From Archangium sp. (GTDB lineage: Bacteria; Myxococcota; Myxococcia; Myxococcales; Myxococcaceae): DNA of 64,000 nucleotides. How positions within the stretch are numbered: the first letter of the stretch is position 1; each line of letters opens with the position of its first letter. The notes below the pieces were generated by a model that saw only the letters and a program-made list of their open reading frames with translations, made no database searches and was not told where the DNA came from. The stretch covers positions 37,219-101,218 of the forward strand of contig JAUYRZ010000082.1 in assembly GCA_030695565.1 (NCBI GenBank). The letters are read 5' to 3'. Shown here piece after piece: positions 16,283 through 25,592 of the stretch. Made by a program: the position numbers and the translations under genes.

Positions 16283-16960
16283 TCAGTTTCCGGTGCGTTG
16301 GGCGATGTAGATGACGTGCTTGAGCCCACCCTTGCCGGGCCGCTCATGCCGCACCTCGAAGCCCACCTTCTCCAGCCGCTTGGCGAACGCGGGATCGAAC
16401 GCCTCGCCCCAGATGGCGAAGATGCCGCCGCTCTTGAGCGCACGCCGCGCGCCGTCGACGGCCTTCGAGCCATAGAGCGGATCCTTCTTGTCCGTGCCGG
16501 CATCGGGCCCGACGTAGAGATCGATCACGATCGCGTCGAACTTCTCCTCGATCCCGCTGTTCGCGGCGCGGGTGATCGACTTGTTCACGTCTTCGATGGC
16601 CACCGTCACGCGTGGATCTTCCACGGCGCGATCGGTGAGGTGCGCGAGCGGCCCGCGGCACCATTGCTCCACCGCCGGGTTCAGCTCGGCGACCACCACC
16701 TTCGCCCCTTTGGGCAGGCGATCGAGCACGGCGCGCAGCGTGTAGCCCATGCCCAGCCCCCCCACGAGCACCCGGGGTGAAGCGAAGGTCGCCAGGCGTT
16801 TGCAGGCGACCGCACCGAGCGCGACCTCCGAACGATGCGCGGTGCTCGTCATCAACACCCGGCCTGCCACCGTGATGAGGAAGTCGTGGGCATCGCGCTG
16901 CTTGAGGGCCAGGGTGCCCTCTTTCGTCTCGACCGACTCGATGGTGCGCAGCGGCTTCAT
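16283..16960 (-). CDS. Spermidine synthase-like SAM-dependent enzyme
   Basis: A 225-residue protein with a Rossmann-type SAM motif (VLVGGLGMGYTLRAVL), an acidic strand-2 end (VVVAELNPAV) and FDAIVIDLYV, the layout of the polyamine synthase/methyltransferase family. It lacks the N-terminal strand domain of full-length SpeE (~280 residues), so it may be a methyltransferase rather than a true spermidine synthase. It lies in the same direction as the propeller-like lipoprotein gene, 32 nt downstream of it. Confidence 0.75.
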   Translation of the reverse strand: MKPLRTIESVETKEGTLALKQRDAHDFLITVAGRVLMTSTAHRSEVALGAVACKRLATFASPRVLVGGLGMGYTLRAVLDRLPKGAKVVVAELNPAVEQWCRGPLAHLTDRAVEDPRVTVAIEDVNKSITRAANSGIEEKFDAIVIDLYVGPDAGTDKKDPLYGSKAVDGARRALKSGGIFAIWGEAFDPAFAKRLEKVGFEVRHERPGKGGLKHVIYIAQRTGN

Positions 16961-16992
16961 GCGGCGTGCTTACACCGCCGCGCACCAGCGGT

Positions 16993-18276
16993 TCAGAGCT
17001 TGTTGAGCCAGGGCGAGGTGAAGGCCTCGATGGGCAGCGTGCGGCGGCCCGAGGGAGAGAGCTCCAGCCAGGCGGAGCGGTCGTGCGGAATGCCGATCAC
17101 CCGCCCGTCAGGCAGGGCCACCACGCCGAGCACCGAGCGGAACATCGAGGCGCCGGGGTCGAAGGAGAGCAACGCCGGAGCCCCCGTCTGCGAAAAGCCG
17201 ATGGCCTGCTCTTGTCCGAACGGCGCCGCGTAGAAGTGCCCATTGGTGGACCACGCCGCGAAGAACCAGGCGTTGGCCGCCTGCGGGCTCACCCCGGGCA
17301 ACGGCGCGCCCCAGGTCAGCACGCCGGCTTCGTATCGCAGCGGCATCGCGTTCTGATGCGGGGGCGCCACCGCCTTCTCGATGCCGGTCACCACGCCGCC
17401 CGCGTTGAAGGCGGGTGCACCCACCACCGAAGGGCGGGGCAGCAACCACACCTCGTCGGCCACGCCGTCACGACCGGGGATGACCAGCAGGCCGGGCATG
17501 TCGAACGAAGGCCACATCACGATGTCGCCGGTGGGAAAAAGCACCGCACCCTGCGTGCGGCCGCGATCGACGGTCGGAGGAATCGGCACGCGCGTGACGG
17601 TGCCGGTGGTGGGGTTGAGCCGCGCGATGAAGGTGGCCATGGAGGGCGCCGCGTAGACCTGGCCGTTGAGACCCAGCACGCCGCCGCGGAACTTGTCGAC
17701 GCCCGCGAGCCCCGTATCGGACAGGTCGTCGCCGAACGGAGTCGCCGTGCGCGCTACCGGGTCGATGCGCAAGAAACGATGAGCGTTGCGCGGGAACGCG
17801 ATGACCTTGCCATCGGGCAGCAGCACGCCGCCTTGCCAACCCTCCTCCACCGCACCGCCCGTGATGGGCCATCGTTCGCTGGTGTTGGTGGCCGGGTCGA
17901 TCACCAGCACGCTGCTCTCGTTGAACGGAATGCCCACCACGCGGCCGTCGAGCAGCAACACCCCGCCCGCCCACGCGCGACCCACCGACATCGGGCTCAC
18001 CGGCATCCAGCGGCCCGTCACGCTGGCGCTCGTCGGAGGCGCCGAGATGACCGCTTCCACCGCGGCCCAGGTCCAGGGCAGGCCGCTGTCGACGATCAGC
18101 TCACCCGCATCGCGGCGGTGGATCTCGAAGAGCCCCGCATCACCGCCGCCATCGAAGGTCACCACCCCGCTGTCCTCCTCACCCGAGTCGGGCAGCGCGG
18201 GCGGCACCGGTGGAGAACACGCCATCGTGATGGCGACGAACCCTGAGAGCAGCAGCACTTTTCTCGCGTTGTTCAC
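16993..18276 (-). CDS. Propeller-like repeat lipoprotein
   Basis: A 427-residue lipoprotein with signal peptide and lipobox (AITMAC) when started at GTG 18276. Five or six repeats share the pattern G-G-V-L-x-x-D-G-x-V-x-x-x-P (for example GGVLLLDGRVVGIPFN, GGVLLPDGKVIAFPRN, GGVLGLNGQVYAAP, ALPDGRVIGIPHD), spaced about 50-60 residues, as in Kelch- or SMP-30-like beta-propellers. No catalytic residues are recognised. It is divergent from another lipoprotein gene, with 282 bp between. Confidence 0.7.
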   Translation of the reverse strand: MNNARKVLLLSGFVAITMACSPPVPPALPDSGEEDSGVVTFDGGGDAGLFEIHRRDAGELIVDSGLPWTWAAVEAVISAPPTSASVTGRWMPVSPMSVGRAWAGGVLLLDGRVVGIPFNESSVLVIDPATNTSERWPITGGAVEEGWQGGVLLPDGKVIAFPRNAHRFLRIDPVARTATPFGDDLSDTGLAGVDKFRGGVLGLNGQVYAAPSMATFIARLNPTTGTVTRVPIPPTVDRGRTQGAVLFPTGDIVMWPSFDMPGLLVIPGRDGVADEVWLLPRPSVVGAPAFNAGGVVTGIEKAVAPPHQNAMPLRYEAGVLTWGAPLPGVSPQAANAWFFAAWSTNGHFYAAPFGQEQAIGFSQTGAPALLSFDPGASMFRSVLGVVALPDGRVIGIPHDRSAWLELSPSGRRTLPIEAFTSPWLNKL

Positions 18277-18558
18277 CCCGTGAGGGTTTGCATTCCCCGC
18301 GCCGCTACCCAACACCCCGTCGATCGCGGGGCTTCGCAGGGGGCTCGGGTGCAGAAAATGCGAAGTGCGCTCAGCGGAGCGGGCGGCGCTCGGCCCCCTG
18401 GCGAACGCCGACGCGCCGGCTCATCGAGATCAAAGAGCACGGCAGCGAACATGGGGCTTCTACACCGACGGGTTCTCGAATCTGTGCGGGGCACTTCCCC
18501 CGAAAAATGACCACCGCCCACTTCTCGTCTCGCGCTGATCAGCGATAGCGTTTTGGGC
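18277..18558. promoter_or_regulatory. Divergent intergenic region with a 12-bp palindrome
   Basis: 282 bp between two divergent lipoprotein genes. A perfect palindrome CGCTGATCAGCG (18533-18544) lies 14 nt before the ATG at 18559, where an operator or the leader of the plus-strand gene would fall. No clear sigma-70 or sigma-54 promoter was seen. Confidence 0.35.
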
Positions 18559-19371
18559 ATGCGCGCACGCCTCATCGCTTGCCTTACGGTCCTCGCTTCC
18601 TGCAGCCAAGAGGTCGAGACCCCGAAGCCCCTGCTCGAGACCCCCGCCGAGGCTGCACCGGTCGCAGTGTCCCGCACGCCGCTCTTGCGCCCCGCCAGTG
18701 GCATCACCATCGACAACAACGGCAAGCGCTACATCTGGGCGAACAACGTGGGCGTTCAGGAGCTCACCCCCGATGGCTGGAACACCATCCTCAGCGCTCA
18801 GGCCGTGCAGACGAACACCGTCTTCGACATTCAGGATCTCGCGGTGCTCGATGACAACCGCATCGCGTTGGTCGCGCAGAACGAGGGGACCGTGGTGAGC
18901 CGTCAGACGGCGCAGGCGCTCAACCGCTTCTGCTACCTGCCCGGAAGTCTGCAGCAGCAAGATCGCACCGCCTGGCAGCTGAGCCGCGCGCTGGCGTTCG
19001 ACGCTTCGGAGAATCGGCTCTACGTGCAGCCGCAGACCTTCACCGGCTTCGGCACCGAGGCGACCACTTCGCAGCTGGGCTTGTTCGACCCGGCGATCTC
19101 CGAGCCGCTCGAGTGGCAGTCGTTCTCAGACAAGAACTTCGCTGCGGGCGGCATGGCGGTGGTCTCGCGCCAGGGCACGTACCTCGGCGCCGGCTCGAAG
19201 TTGTATCGCTACAACGCCGCTGAGAAGCGCTTCGACAAGTGGTGGGAGCTGAGCGGGCTGTCGATCTCCAACATCGAAGGCCTCGCCGCCGACCGCACCA
19301 CCAACACCCTCGTGGTGCTCGACGGCGCGAGGCAGGAGCTGGTCGATCTGCGCCTCGACGAGATCCAGTGA
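18559..19371 (+). CDS. Secreted lipoprotein, propeller-like, unknown function
   Basis: A 270-residue lipoprotein with a short signal peptide and lipobox LASC. The mature part contains strand-loop segments such as GITIDNNGKRYIWANN and DLAVLDDNRIALVAQN that resemble beta-propeller blades, and a C-terminal IEGLAADRTTNTLVVLDG. ATG at 18559 is preferred to the TTG two codons earlier. It converges on a minus-strand region that carries a decayed copy of the neighbouring beta-helix gene. Confidence 0.65.
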   Translation: MRARLIACLTVLASCSQEVETPKPLLETPAEAAPVAVSRTPLLRPASGITIDNNGKRYIWANNVGVQELTPDGWNTILSAQAVQTNTVFDIQDLAVLDDNRIALVAQNEGTVVSRQTAQALNRFCYLPGSLQQQDRTAWQLSRALAFDASENRLYVQPQTFTGFGTEATTSQLGLFDPAISEPLEWQSFSDKNFAAGGMAVVSRQGTYLGAGSKLYRYNAAEKRFDKWWELSGLSISNIEGLAADRTTNTLVVLDGARQELVDLRLDEIQ

Positions 19372-19377
19372 GTTCGG

Positions 19378-19515
19378 AGCAGCTCGATTGCCTGGGGTTC
19401 GCCTCGGGGCGGCCTGACGGAGTCGCTCACGCCGGTCGCTGGGCTCTGGAAGAAGACGCTGGTTGCTGACCGCGAGCGTTCCCGCGGTCCACTGCACCTT
19501 GACGGGCTGCGGAAA
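19378..19515 (-). pseudogene. Decayed partial copy of the beta-helix lipoprotein gene
   Basis: Read on the minus strand, about 78 bp (19420-19497) match the nearby beta-helix gene at 19917-19995 (about three quarters or more identical by eye) with a one-base insertion (CTGGTTGCT versus CTGTTGCT) that breaks the frame. The translated fragments VFFQSP-x-x-GVSD and LFFQNP-x-x-GVSD are clearly related. It has no start codon and no complete domain. Confidence 0.7.
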
Positions 19516-19572
19516 GCAGAGACCGATCGCGGAAGCGCGATCGAGATCCCGCGGCGGCGTTCCAAACGCGAC

Positions 19573-19606
19573 ACCGCGCGCAGCCGATGATTTGGCTGCG
19601 CGCGGT
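19573..19606. terminator. Hairpin between convergent transcription units
   Basis: A perfect 13-bp inverted repeat (ACCGCGCGCAGCC / GGCTGCGCGCGGT) with an 8-nt loop GATGATTT. It lies 28 nt downstream of the beta-helix gene stop and 200 nt downstream of the plus-strand lipoprotein gene, so it could end transcription in both directions. No U tract. Confidence 0.6.
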
Positions 19607-19633
19607 GCCTGCAACTGCGCTTGGTGCGACTGA

Positions 19634-20986
19634 TCAGTTCTCGGGGTAGGCCGTCCAGCCGGCGGCCCAGTCGACCGTGCCGACTGCGCCCACGAAGTTC
19701 GCGGTGACGTCGAAGAACCCATCATTCGGAGCCGTCGCGCCGCCCATCAACACGGGCGAATCAGACAGCGGCTTGAACGAAGGCGCCGTCAGGCTGGTGG
19801 CCGCGCCGAGCCTGGGGTCGAGGTCGAAGCGGTTGTTCAGCGAGGGCGCGGCCAGCTCGGTCGGCTCGTTGAACAGGTTGTCGGTGACGCCGCCATCGGC
19901 GCGCTGCGCGCTCACATAGTCGCTCACGCCCATCGAAGGGTTCTGGAAGAAGAGGCTGTTGCTCACCGAGAGCGCCCCCGAAGTCCACTGCGCCCTGGAA
20001 GGATTGCCATCGACCAGCAGGCCCTTGTCGGTGAAGTTCATCACCAGCACGTTGAACAACTTGCCCGCCGTGCCCGCGCGCAGAATCAGCCCGCGTGAAG
20101 GGCCCTCCGAGGCCGCGGTGTCCGGGTTCCGGCCCACCAGGGTGACGTTGTAGAGGGTCGGCGCGCTGCGCGGCATCAGGTCGGCGTTGCTGGCGTCGTT
20201 GTCGGCCTCGATGCCGTGGTTGCCTCGACCGGGGATCTGCGCGGTGATGATGAACTGGCCCTTGCCGCGCCAACCCTTGTCCCAATCCAGACCGTCGTCA
20301 TCGCTGCCGGTGATGACGACGTGCTTGAGGTTCACCGTGCCACCGAAGAGCTCCACGCCGTCATCGACGCCGCGGTGCACCTGCACGAAGTCGATGGTGG
20401 TCGCGCTGCCGCACCCGTTCAAGGTGATGCCGTTGAGCTCGTTGTTGGCGGACAGCGGGCGGCCGGCGAACTCCACGCGCACGTACTTGAGGGTGCCGCA
20501 GTCGTACGTGTCGTCGGTGCCGCCGTACTTGTTGCGCGGCTCGTCGGCGAGGCCTTCGGCGTTGTTCTCGCCGCCCATGGTGTTGATCACCGCGCGACCG
20601 AGGAAAACCAACCCGCCCCAGTCACCCTGGGGGCTGCCGCGCTGGCCGGGCGCCAGGCTGCTGGTGAAGACGATGGGCTCGGTGGCGGTGCCGCTGGCGA
20701 TGAGCTTGCCGTCACGCGAGATGATCAACGCCGAAGCGGAGTCGCCCGCGATGACGGTGCCCGGTTCGATTCTGAGCGTGGCCGCCACGTAGGTCAGCTG
20801 CTTGAGCACGTAGAGGTTGTTCTTCGTCCAGGTGGTGTCGGCCGTGATGTCGGCCGTGACGTTCACCACTTCGGTCATTCCACCGCCGCCACCACCGGCA
20901 CCTCCGCCGGTTCCTCCATCAGGAGCGGGGGTCACGGGGCAAGCCAACAACAGACACGACACGACTGCAGACACGATGAGACGCAT
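19634..20986 (-). CDS. Right-handed beta-helix-like lipoprotein, partner of the TonB receptor
   Basis: A 450-residue lipoprotein (lipobox LLAC) with a Gly-rich linker after the anchor and then a long series of short strands rich in V, I, N and G, typical of a parallel beta-helix. Notable pieces are IEPGTVIAGD, FLGRAVIN, GITLNGCG, HVVITGSDDDGLDWD and GRGNHGIEADN. The gene begins inside the end of the receptor gene; a GAGAGGA site 7 nt before the second ATG favours start 20986 over the ATG at 20992. Proteins of this type are often encoded next to TonB receptors, so a surface substrate-binding or capture role is inferred. Confidence 0.75.
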   Translation of the reverse strand: MRLIVSAVVSCLLLACPVTPAPDGGTGGGAGGGGGGMTEVVNVTADITADTTWTKNNLYVLKQLTYVAATLRIEPGTVIAGDSASALIISRDGKLIASGTATEPIVFTSSLAPGQRGSPQGDWGGLVFLGRAVINTMGGENNAEGLADEPRNKYGGTDDTYDCGTLKYVRVEFAGRPLSANNELNGITLNGCGSATTIDFVQVHRGVDDGVELFGGTVNLKHVVITGSDDDGLDWDKGWRGKGQFIITAQIPGRGNHGIEADNDASNADLMPRSAPTLYNVTLVGRNPDTAASEGPSRGLILRAGTAGKLFNVLVMNFTDKGLLVDGNPSRAQWTSGALSVSNSLFFQNPSMGVSDYVSAQRADGGVTDNLFNEPTELAAPSLNNRFDLDPRLGAATSLTAPSFKPLSDSPVLMGGATAPNDGFFDVTANFVGAVGTVDWAAGWTAYPEN

Positions 20987-20988
20987 GT

Positions 20989-23892
20989 TCATTTCCTCTC
21001 GGGGTTGAAGTTCCACGACAGCGTGCCCATCACCTGCACGCCGGGAGGATTGACGAGCACGTCGATCCCCCCTTGTTGCAGCCGCACCGCCTGGTTGAGG
21101 ACGTTGCTGGCCGCGAGCTTGAGCTGGAATCCGGCCCCCAGCTGTTGGGTCACCGTCACATCGAGACGGTGGAAGGCGTGTTCCACGATGTCCGGCAGGC
21201 CCTGAATGCCCACGTCGGAGATGCGCGGTCCGTACACGTTGTAGAAGACGCCGGCTTCGGTGCCCCACTCCGGCCGCGACCAGGTGAGGAACGCGTTGGC
21301 CACGAAGGGTGACTGCCCTTGCAGCGGCCGCTCGTGATTGGTCTGCGGCGAATCAGGTGAGAGCTGAATGCGCGAATAGATGAGTGAGACGTTGGCGCCC
21401 ACGCGCAGCGGGCTGAGCACCTTGGCGATGCGGCCCAGCGAGGTGCGCGCTTCGAGCTCCAGGCCCAGCAGCGTGGCGCCCGGCGTGTTCTCGTAGCCGA
21501 GATCTCCGACACCGTTGTTTGCCGCCACGATGATGCGCTCGATGGGCCGCTCGAATTGTTTGCCGAAGGCGGTGGCCGCGAAGACCTCGTCGGCTCCGGG
21601 GAACCATTCCACGCGCGCGTCGGCGTTGTGAATGCGCGTGTTGAGCAGGTTCGGGTTGCCGCTCACGTTGCGGCGGCGAACCATGTCGAAGAAGAGGAAC
21701 GGCGCGAGCTCACGGAAGGTGGGGCGCGCGAGCGTGTACGAGTAGGCGAGGCGCACGTTGAGATCAGCGCGCGGCGCGAGCAGCACGTTCGCGCTGGGCA
21801 CCACGTCGGCCACGCTGCGATTGATGGGCGCTCCCAACGGCGCACCACCGGTGGCGAACGGAGAGCCGGCGTTGAGCTGCAGCGTCGAGCCTTCCACGCG
21901 CACACCCGCCACGGCGCGCAGCCACTCCGTCATCTTCCAATCAGCGGAGACGTAGCCGCCGTAGACCGCGAGCGACGCGTGGTAGCGGTCGTAGGTGAAG
22001 GTCGTCTCCTCGAGCGAAATCTGCTGCTCGCCGGTGAGCGGAGGCCCGATGCGCTCGGGCACCAGCAGCTCTTCCGCCGAGGAGCGCTCCTGCTCGCCGG
22101 TCAACCGCGCGAGGTAGCGGAAGCGCCGGCCATCGAAGTCGCGTGCCGAGTACTGGCCGAGGCCGCCCAGCTTGAGGCGCAGGGTTCGCCACGGAACGGC
22201 GAGACTCGCGGTGCCGCCACCCGAATCTTCATGCAGCGTGAGGAAGAAGCGTTCGACGGAGTTCGGCTGAAAACGCACCTGCTGCGAGCCGTCGTCGTTC
22301 ACCAGGCTGCGCAGGTCGCGGATGTCGGGCTCGTCACGGTTGACGCGTGAGTAGTTGCCCTGCCACTCCAGCTCGGCGTCACCGAGCCCGTTGAGCCGGT
22401 GAAAGCCCTTGAGCTGGTTGAAGAAGAGCTGGCGCTGGGTGAACTGCAGGCGGCTGCTGTTCACGTTGGCCATCTGCTGCTGATCAAAGCCGGCGCTGGT
22501 GGTGGCCGAGGTGTCCGCGTTCCAGAGGTACAGGCCGAGCGCGTTGAGCTCGTTGTCTCGGTTGACCTGCAGGCCCACGTTGGCCAGCACGCTGGTCGCG
22601 CCGCTCACGGTGCCGATGTCGGTGACGCTCGACTCGATGCTGGTGGGCACGCCGTCATCGAGGCGCAGGGTCTCGAGGTTGATGCGTTGGTGGCGCTCCT
22701 TGCGTGAGATCTGCGCGCCCACGAGGTAGCCGAGGCGAGCCTCTTTCCCCAGGCGGTGCGTATTGCCCAGGGTGGCGCCGAAGCTGCCCGAGGGCAGACC
22801 TGCGACGGTGGCCGGAGTCCACCGCTGCGAGAACGACTCACCGGCGGCCTCCTGCTGCGCGGGGGTGACGCCGGGTGAACCGATGCGCGCGGGCACCACC
22901 GGCACGTCGCGCGGAATCGCCGCGGGCAGTTGGCGAGACGCATCACCCGCGAGCCCGAAGCTCTCGAGAAAGTTCGTCGTCTCATTCGGGCGCAGCTGGC
23001 CGGTGGTGAGCGTGTCACCCGCCACCTGCGCGCGCAGCTTCACCTCGAGCTTGGTGGGGAAGGAGTTGGTGTCGATGGTGAGCGAGCCGCCGCCGAAGGT
23101 CGCGGGCAGCTCGCTGCTGTAGGTCTTGAGCACGTTCAGGTTCGAGAGCAACGCGACCGGGAAGAGATCGAGCGGCACCGAAGGCTCATCGGGCTCGGGG
23201 CTGGGCATCAGGGTGCCGTTGAGCAGGGTCTGCGCGTACCGGCCGCCGAGCCCGCGCAAGAAGACGTACTTGCCGTCGACCACCGTGGCGCTCACCACGC
23301 GCTTGACCGCGTCACCTGCGTTGGCATCGGGGGTGCGCGCCATCTCCTGCGCACCCACGGAGTCCTGCGCGACGGCGGACTTCTTGCGCTCCTGGAGCAG
23401 GGCCGACTCGTTGCGCTTGTCGACCTTCGCTTCGACCACCACCTCTTGAATCGCGCGGCTGTCACGTTCGAGCGCGACGTCGAGGGTCACGGTCTGCCCC
23501 GCCTTCACCTCGACGTTGCCGATGCGGCGGCCTTCGTACAGCTCGTAGAAGACGCGCAGGTCGTAGGTGCCGGGGGGCAGCTTGAGCTTGTAGTTGCCAT
23601 CGACGTCGGTGAGCGCGCTCTTCTTGCCGCCGGCGACGACCTTGATGGTGGCTTCGATCAACCCTTCGCCGGTGCGCGAGTCGGTCACCCGGCCGCGAAC
23701 CCCGACGAACGCTTTCTCGACCTTCTTCTCAACCAGCGGCTCAACCCCCTTCTCACCAGGTGCCTCCCTCTCCCCGAGGGGGAGAGGGCTGCCAGCATCC
23801 AAAGCCGCGCCCGCATCGACCTCACCGGCATCAACGTCCTGCGCCCACGCAGTGAGCGAGAACAGCATCGCGGTCAGGAGAATCGTCTTCAC
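20989..23892 (-). CDS. TonB-dependent outer-membrane receptor with N-terminal regulatory-like domain
   Basis: A 967-residue protein. Signal peptide (to AWAQ), Asp/Ala-rich linker, a carboxypeptidase-regulatory-like domain (residues ~65-150, with [20 protein letters not shown]), a plug domain ([36 protein letters not shown]) and a 22-strand barrel ending SWNFNPERK. Such receptors import large substrates, typically siderophores, vitamin B12 or glycans, using energy from TonB. A palindromic repeat element lies in frame near the N-terminus (SPLPLGERE). It is likely co-transcribed with the beta-helix gene downstream. Substrate unknown. Confidence 0.9.
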   Translation of the reverse strand: MKTILLTAMLFSLTAWAQDVDAGEVDAGAALDAGSPLPLGEREAPGEKGVEPLVEKKVEKAFVGVRGRVTDSRTGEGLIEATIKVVAGGKKSALTDVDGNYKLKLPPGTYDLRVFYELYEGRRIGNVEVKAGQTVTLDVALERDSRAIQEVVVEAKVDKRNESALLQERKKSAVAQDSVGAQEMARTPDANAGDAVKRVVSATVVDGKYVFLRGLGGRYAQTLLNGTLMPSPEPDEPSVPLDLFPVALLSNLNVLKTYSSELPATFGGGSLTIDTNSFPTKLEVKLRAQVAGDTLTTGQLRPNETTNFLESFGLAGDASRQLPAAIPRDVPVVPARIGSPGVTPAQQEAAGESFSQRWTPATVAGLPSGSFGATLGNTHRLGKEARLGYLVGAQISRKERHQRINLETLRLDDGVPTSIESSVTDIGTVSGATSVLANVGLQVNRDNELNALGLYLWNADTSATTSAGFDQQQMANVNSSRLQFTQRQLFFNQLKGFHRLNGLGDAELEWQGNYSRVNRDEPDIRDLRSLVNDDGSQQVRFQPNSVERFFLTLHEDSGGGTASLAVPWRTLRLKLGGLGQYSARDFDGRRFRYLARLTGEQERSSAEELLVPERIGPPLTGEQQISLEETTFTYDRYHASLAVYGGYVSADWKMTEWLRAVAGVRVEGSTLQLNAGSPFATGGAPLGAPINRSVADVVPSANVLLAPRADLNVRLAYSYTLARPTFRELAPFLFFDMVRRRNVSGNPNLLNTRIHNADARVEWFPGADEVFAATAFGKQFERPIERIIVAANNGVGDLGYENTPGATLLGLELEARTSLGRIAKVLSPLRVGANVSLIYSRIQLSPDSPQTNHERPLQGQSPFVANAFLTWSRPEWGTEAGVFYNVYGPRISDVGIQGLPDIVEHAFHRLDVTVTQQLGAGFQLKLAASNVLNQAVRLQQGGIDVLVNPPGVQVMGTLSWNFNPERK
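23766..23788. repeat. Palindromic GC-rich repeat inside a coding sequence
   Basis: CCCTCTCCCC-GAG-GGGGAGAGGG, a perfect 10-bp stem with a 3-nt loop. It is the reverse complement of the core of the element at 40867-40889. Here it lies within the TonB receptor gene and is translated in frame, between the signal peptide linker and the regulatory-like domain. Confidence 0.85.
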
Positions 23893-23992
23893 GCGGCGCT
23901 ATGTGCGCCCGGGCCGTGTCTTCCATCGGTCGTCTGCGTCACTTGTCGAACACGGTCGCGTCACGGGCCCGCAACAGTGCATAAGCGCCCGC

Positions 23993-24577
23993 ATGTCCGC
24001 ACTTGATGAAGCCGCGCTCCGCCAGCTGTTCCTCGACGCCCGCACGCACTCCGCCTGGCAGGACCGCCCGGTGAGCGACGAGACGCTGCGTCAGCTCTAC
24101 GACCTCGTGCGCATGGGGCCGACCGCCAACAACTCGACGCCGTTCCGCGTGGTGTTCGTGAAGAGCGCAGAAGCGAAGGGGAAGCTCAAGCCCGCCCTGA
24201 GCCCCGGCAACGTGGACAAGACGATGCACGCGCCGGTCACGGCGATCGTCGCGTTCGACCTCGCCTTCCACGAGCACATGCCCCGGCTCTTCCCCATGCG
24301 AGACCTGAAGCTCGACACCTGGCCCGCCGAAAAGCGCGACCGCATGGCCTTCCTGAACGGAACCTTGCAGGGCGCCTACCTGATCATCGCCGCGCGCGCG
24401 CTCGGGCTCGATTGCGGACCGATGGCCGGCTTCAACAACGCACAAGTCGACGAGACCTTCTTCGCCGGCAGCAACTGGCGCAGCAACTTCCTGCTCAACC
24501 TGGGTTACGGCGAGGCCTCGAAGCTGCATCCCCGGTTGCCGCGGTTGGACTTCGTCGAGGCCGCACGCATCGAGTGA
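23993..24577 (+). CDS. Nitroreductase-family protein (RutE/HadB type)
   Basis: A 194-residue flavoenzyme of the nitroreductase fold, close in length to RutE/malonic semialdehyde reductase (196). The N-terminal FMN-binding segment [20 protein letters not shown] and the C-terminal [34 protein letters not shown] are characteristic of that subfamily. It uses FMN and NAD(P)H to reduce aldehydes or nitro compounds; the substrate is not known. The start at 23993 follows an untranslated stretch. No other rut genes are near, so the symbol is not used. Confidence 0.8.
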   Translation: MSALDEAALRQLFLDARTHSAWQDRPVSDETLRQLYDLVRMGPTANNSTPFRVVFVKSAEAKGKLKPALSPGNVDKTMHAPVTAIVAFDLAFHEHMPRLFPMRDLKLDTWPAEKRDRMAFLNGTLQGAYLIIAARALGLDCGPMAGFNNAQVDETFFAGSNWRSNFLLNLGYGEASKLHPRLPRLDFVEAARIE

Positions 24578-24667
24578 AGGGCAACCGGGCTGCGTCGAGC
24601 ACGCCCCGCGAAGGCGCTGAGCAGCGAAGGTGCACCGGGGAATGACGGCAGCGCGAGCTCGCTCCCG

Positions 24668-24685
24668 GTTGAGCGTCGCCTCAAC
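24668..24685 (-). terminator. Small hairpin at the end of the ton operon
   Basis: GTTGAG-N6-CTCAAC overlapping the stop codon of the last exbD gene. Short stem and no U run, so only a weak terminator candidate. Confidence 0.25.
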
Positions 24686-25154
24686 GGCTCCCAGCCGAAG
24701 CGCCGCCAGCTTCCAACGAAGCCGTGGTCATCGTCTCATCAGCCAGCACCGCCAACGTGCCCACGCCACCACCACGAACCAAATCCATCACCTCGAGCGC
24801 TGCGCCGTAAGGCAGCTCTGAGTGCGCATCGAAGAACACGACCTTGTCGGGCCGAGCGTTCACCATTCTCACCAGACGCGCAGCGAGCTCCGCCCGATCG
24901 ATGACCTCACCATTCACCTTCGTCACGCCCTCCCGATCCACCGTGAGTACGAGCGCAGGCAACGCACCCGGCGGCGGTGGCGGCGCCTCCTCCTCGACCT
25001 TCGGCGGCACGTTGAGCCACAGCTGCTTGGTGAGCAGCGGCGTCACCACCATGAAGATGATCAACAGCACGAGCACCACGTCGACCAGCGGCGTGATGTT
25101 CATCTGCGGCTTGATCCGCTTGCTGCGACCACCACTCTCGAGATCCATGCCCAT
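24681..25154 (-). CDS. ExbD/TolR-type transport protein, second copy
   Basis: A 157-residue protein with one N-terminal membrane segment (LVDVVLVLLIIFMVVTPLL, residues ~22-40) and a periplasmic domain with FFDAHSELPYGAALEVMDLV. The Asp in the membrane segment is the proton-carrying residue of the ExbD family. The gene is 3 nt from the upstream exbD and is part of the tonB-exbB-exbD-exbD operon. Confidence 0.85.
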   Translation of the reverse strand: MGMDLESGGRSKRIKPQMNITPLVDVVLVLLIIFMVVTPLLTKQLWLNVPPKVEEEAPPPPPGALPALVLTVDREGVTKVNGEVIDRAELAARLVRMVNARPDKVVFFDAHSELPYGAALEVMDLVRGGGVGTLAVLADETMTTASLEAGGASAGSR

Positions 25155-25157
25155 GCG

Positions 25158-25592
25158 TCACCCCTGCTTGTTCGCGCGATCGATGACCTGCAGTGACGCC
25201 CCGGGGAAACCCAGCTCCTGGCAGCGTTTGAACATCGCCCTCACCTTCCCGTATGCGAGGCCGGTGTCGGCCTTGAGCACCACGCGCGAGTCGGGCTTCG
25301 TCGCGTGCAGCACCTTGAGCCGCTCCACCAACACGTCCTCCGGCAGCTCTTCCTTCTCGAAGAACAACTTGCCGTCTTTGGTCAGCGTGACGGTGGTGGG
25401 CTCGAGCGCGCCGTTGCCTTGATCAGGATTGACGATCGACGGCAACGCCACCGTCGCACCGGCCTCCATCTGCGGCGCGACGACCATGAAGATGATGAGC
25501 AACACCAGCACCACGTCGACCAGCGGCGTGATGTTGATCTCCGGCTTGAGGCCGCCGCGCTTGCGCGAAGACGTTTCGAGCTCAGCTCCCAT
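25158..25592 (-). CDS. ExbD/TolR-type transport protein, first copy
   Basis: A 144-residue protein with one membrane segment (LVDVVLVLLIIFMVVAP) and a periplasmic domain (VVLKADTGLAYGKVRAMFKR). It overlaps the ExbB gene by 11 nt. The two ExbD copies differ in the periplasmic half, so they may be tuned to different TonB or gate partners, as in other double-ExbD systems. Confidence 0.85.
   Translation of the reverse strand: MGAELETSSRKRGGLKPEINITPLVDVVLVLLIIFMVVAPQMEAGATVALPSIVNPDQGNGALEPTTVTLTKDGKLFFEKEELPEDVLVERLKVLHATKPDSRVVLKADTGLAYGKVRAMFKRCQELGFPGASLQVIDRANKQG

Noticed and set aside
21556..22350. Long plus-strand frame opposite the TonB receptor
   Set aside because: A shadow of the receptor gene, without domain features or a ribosome site.
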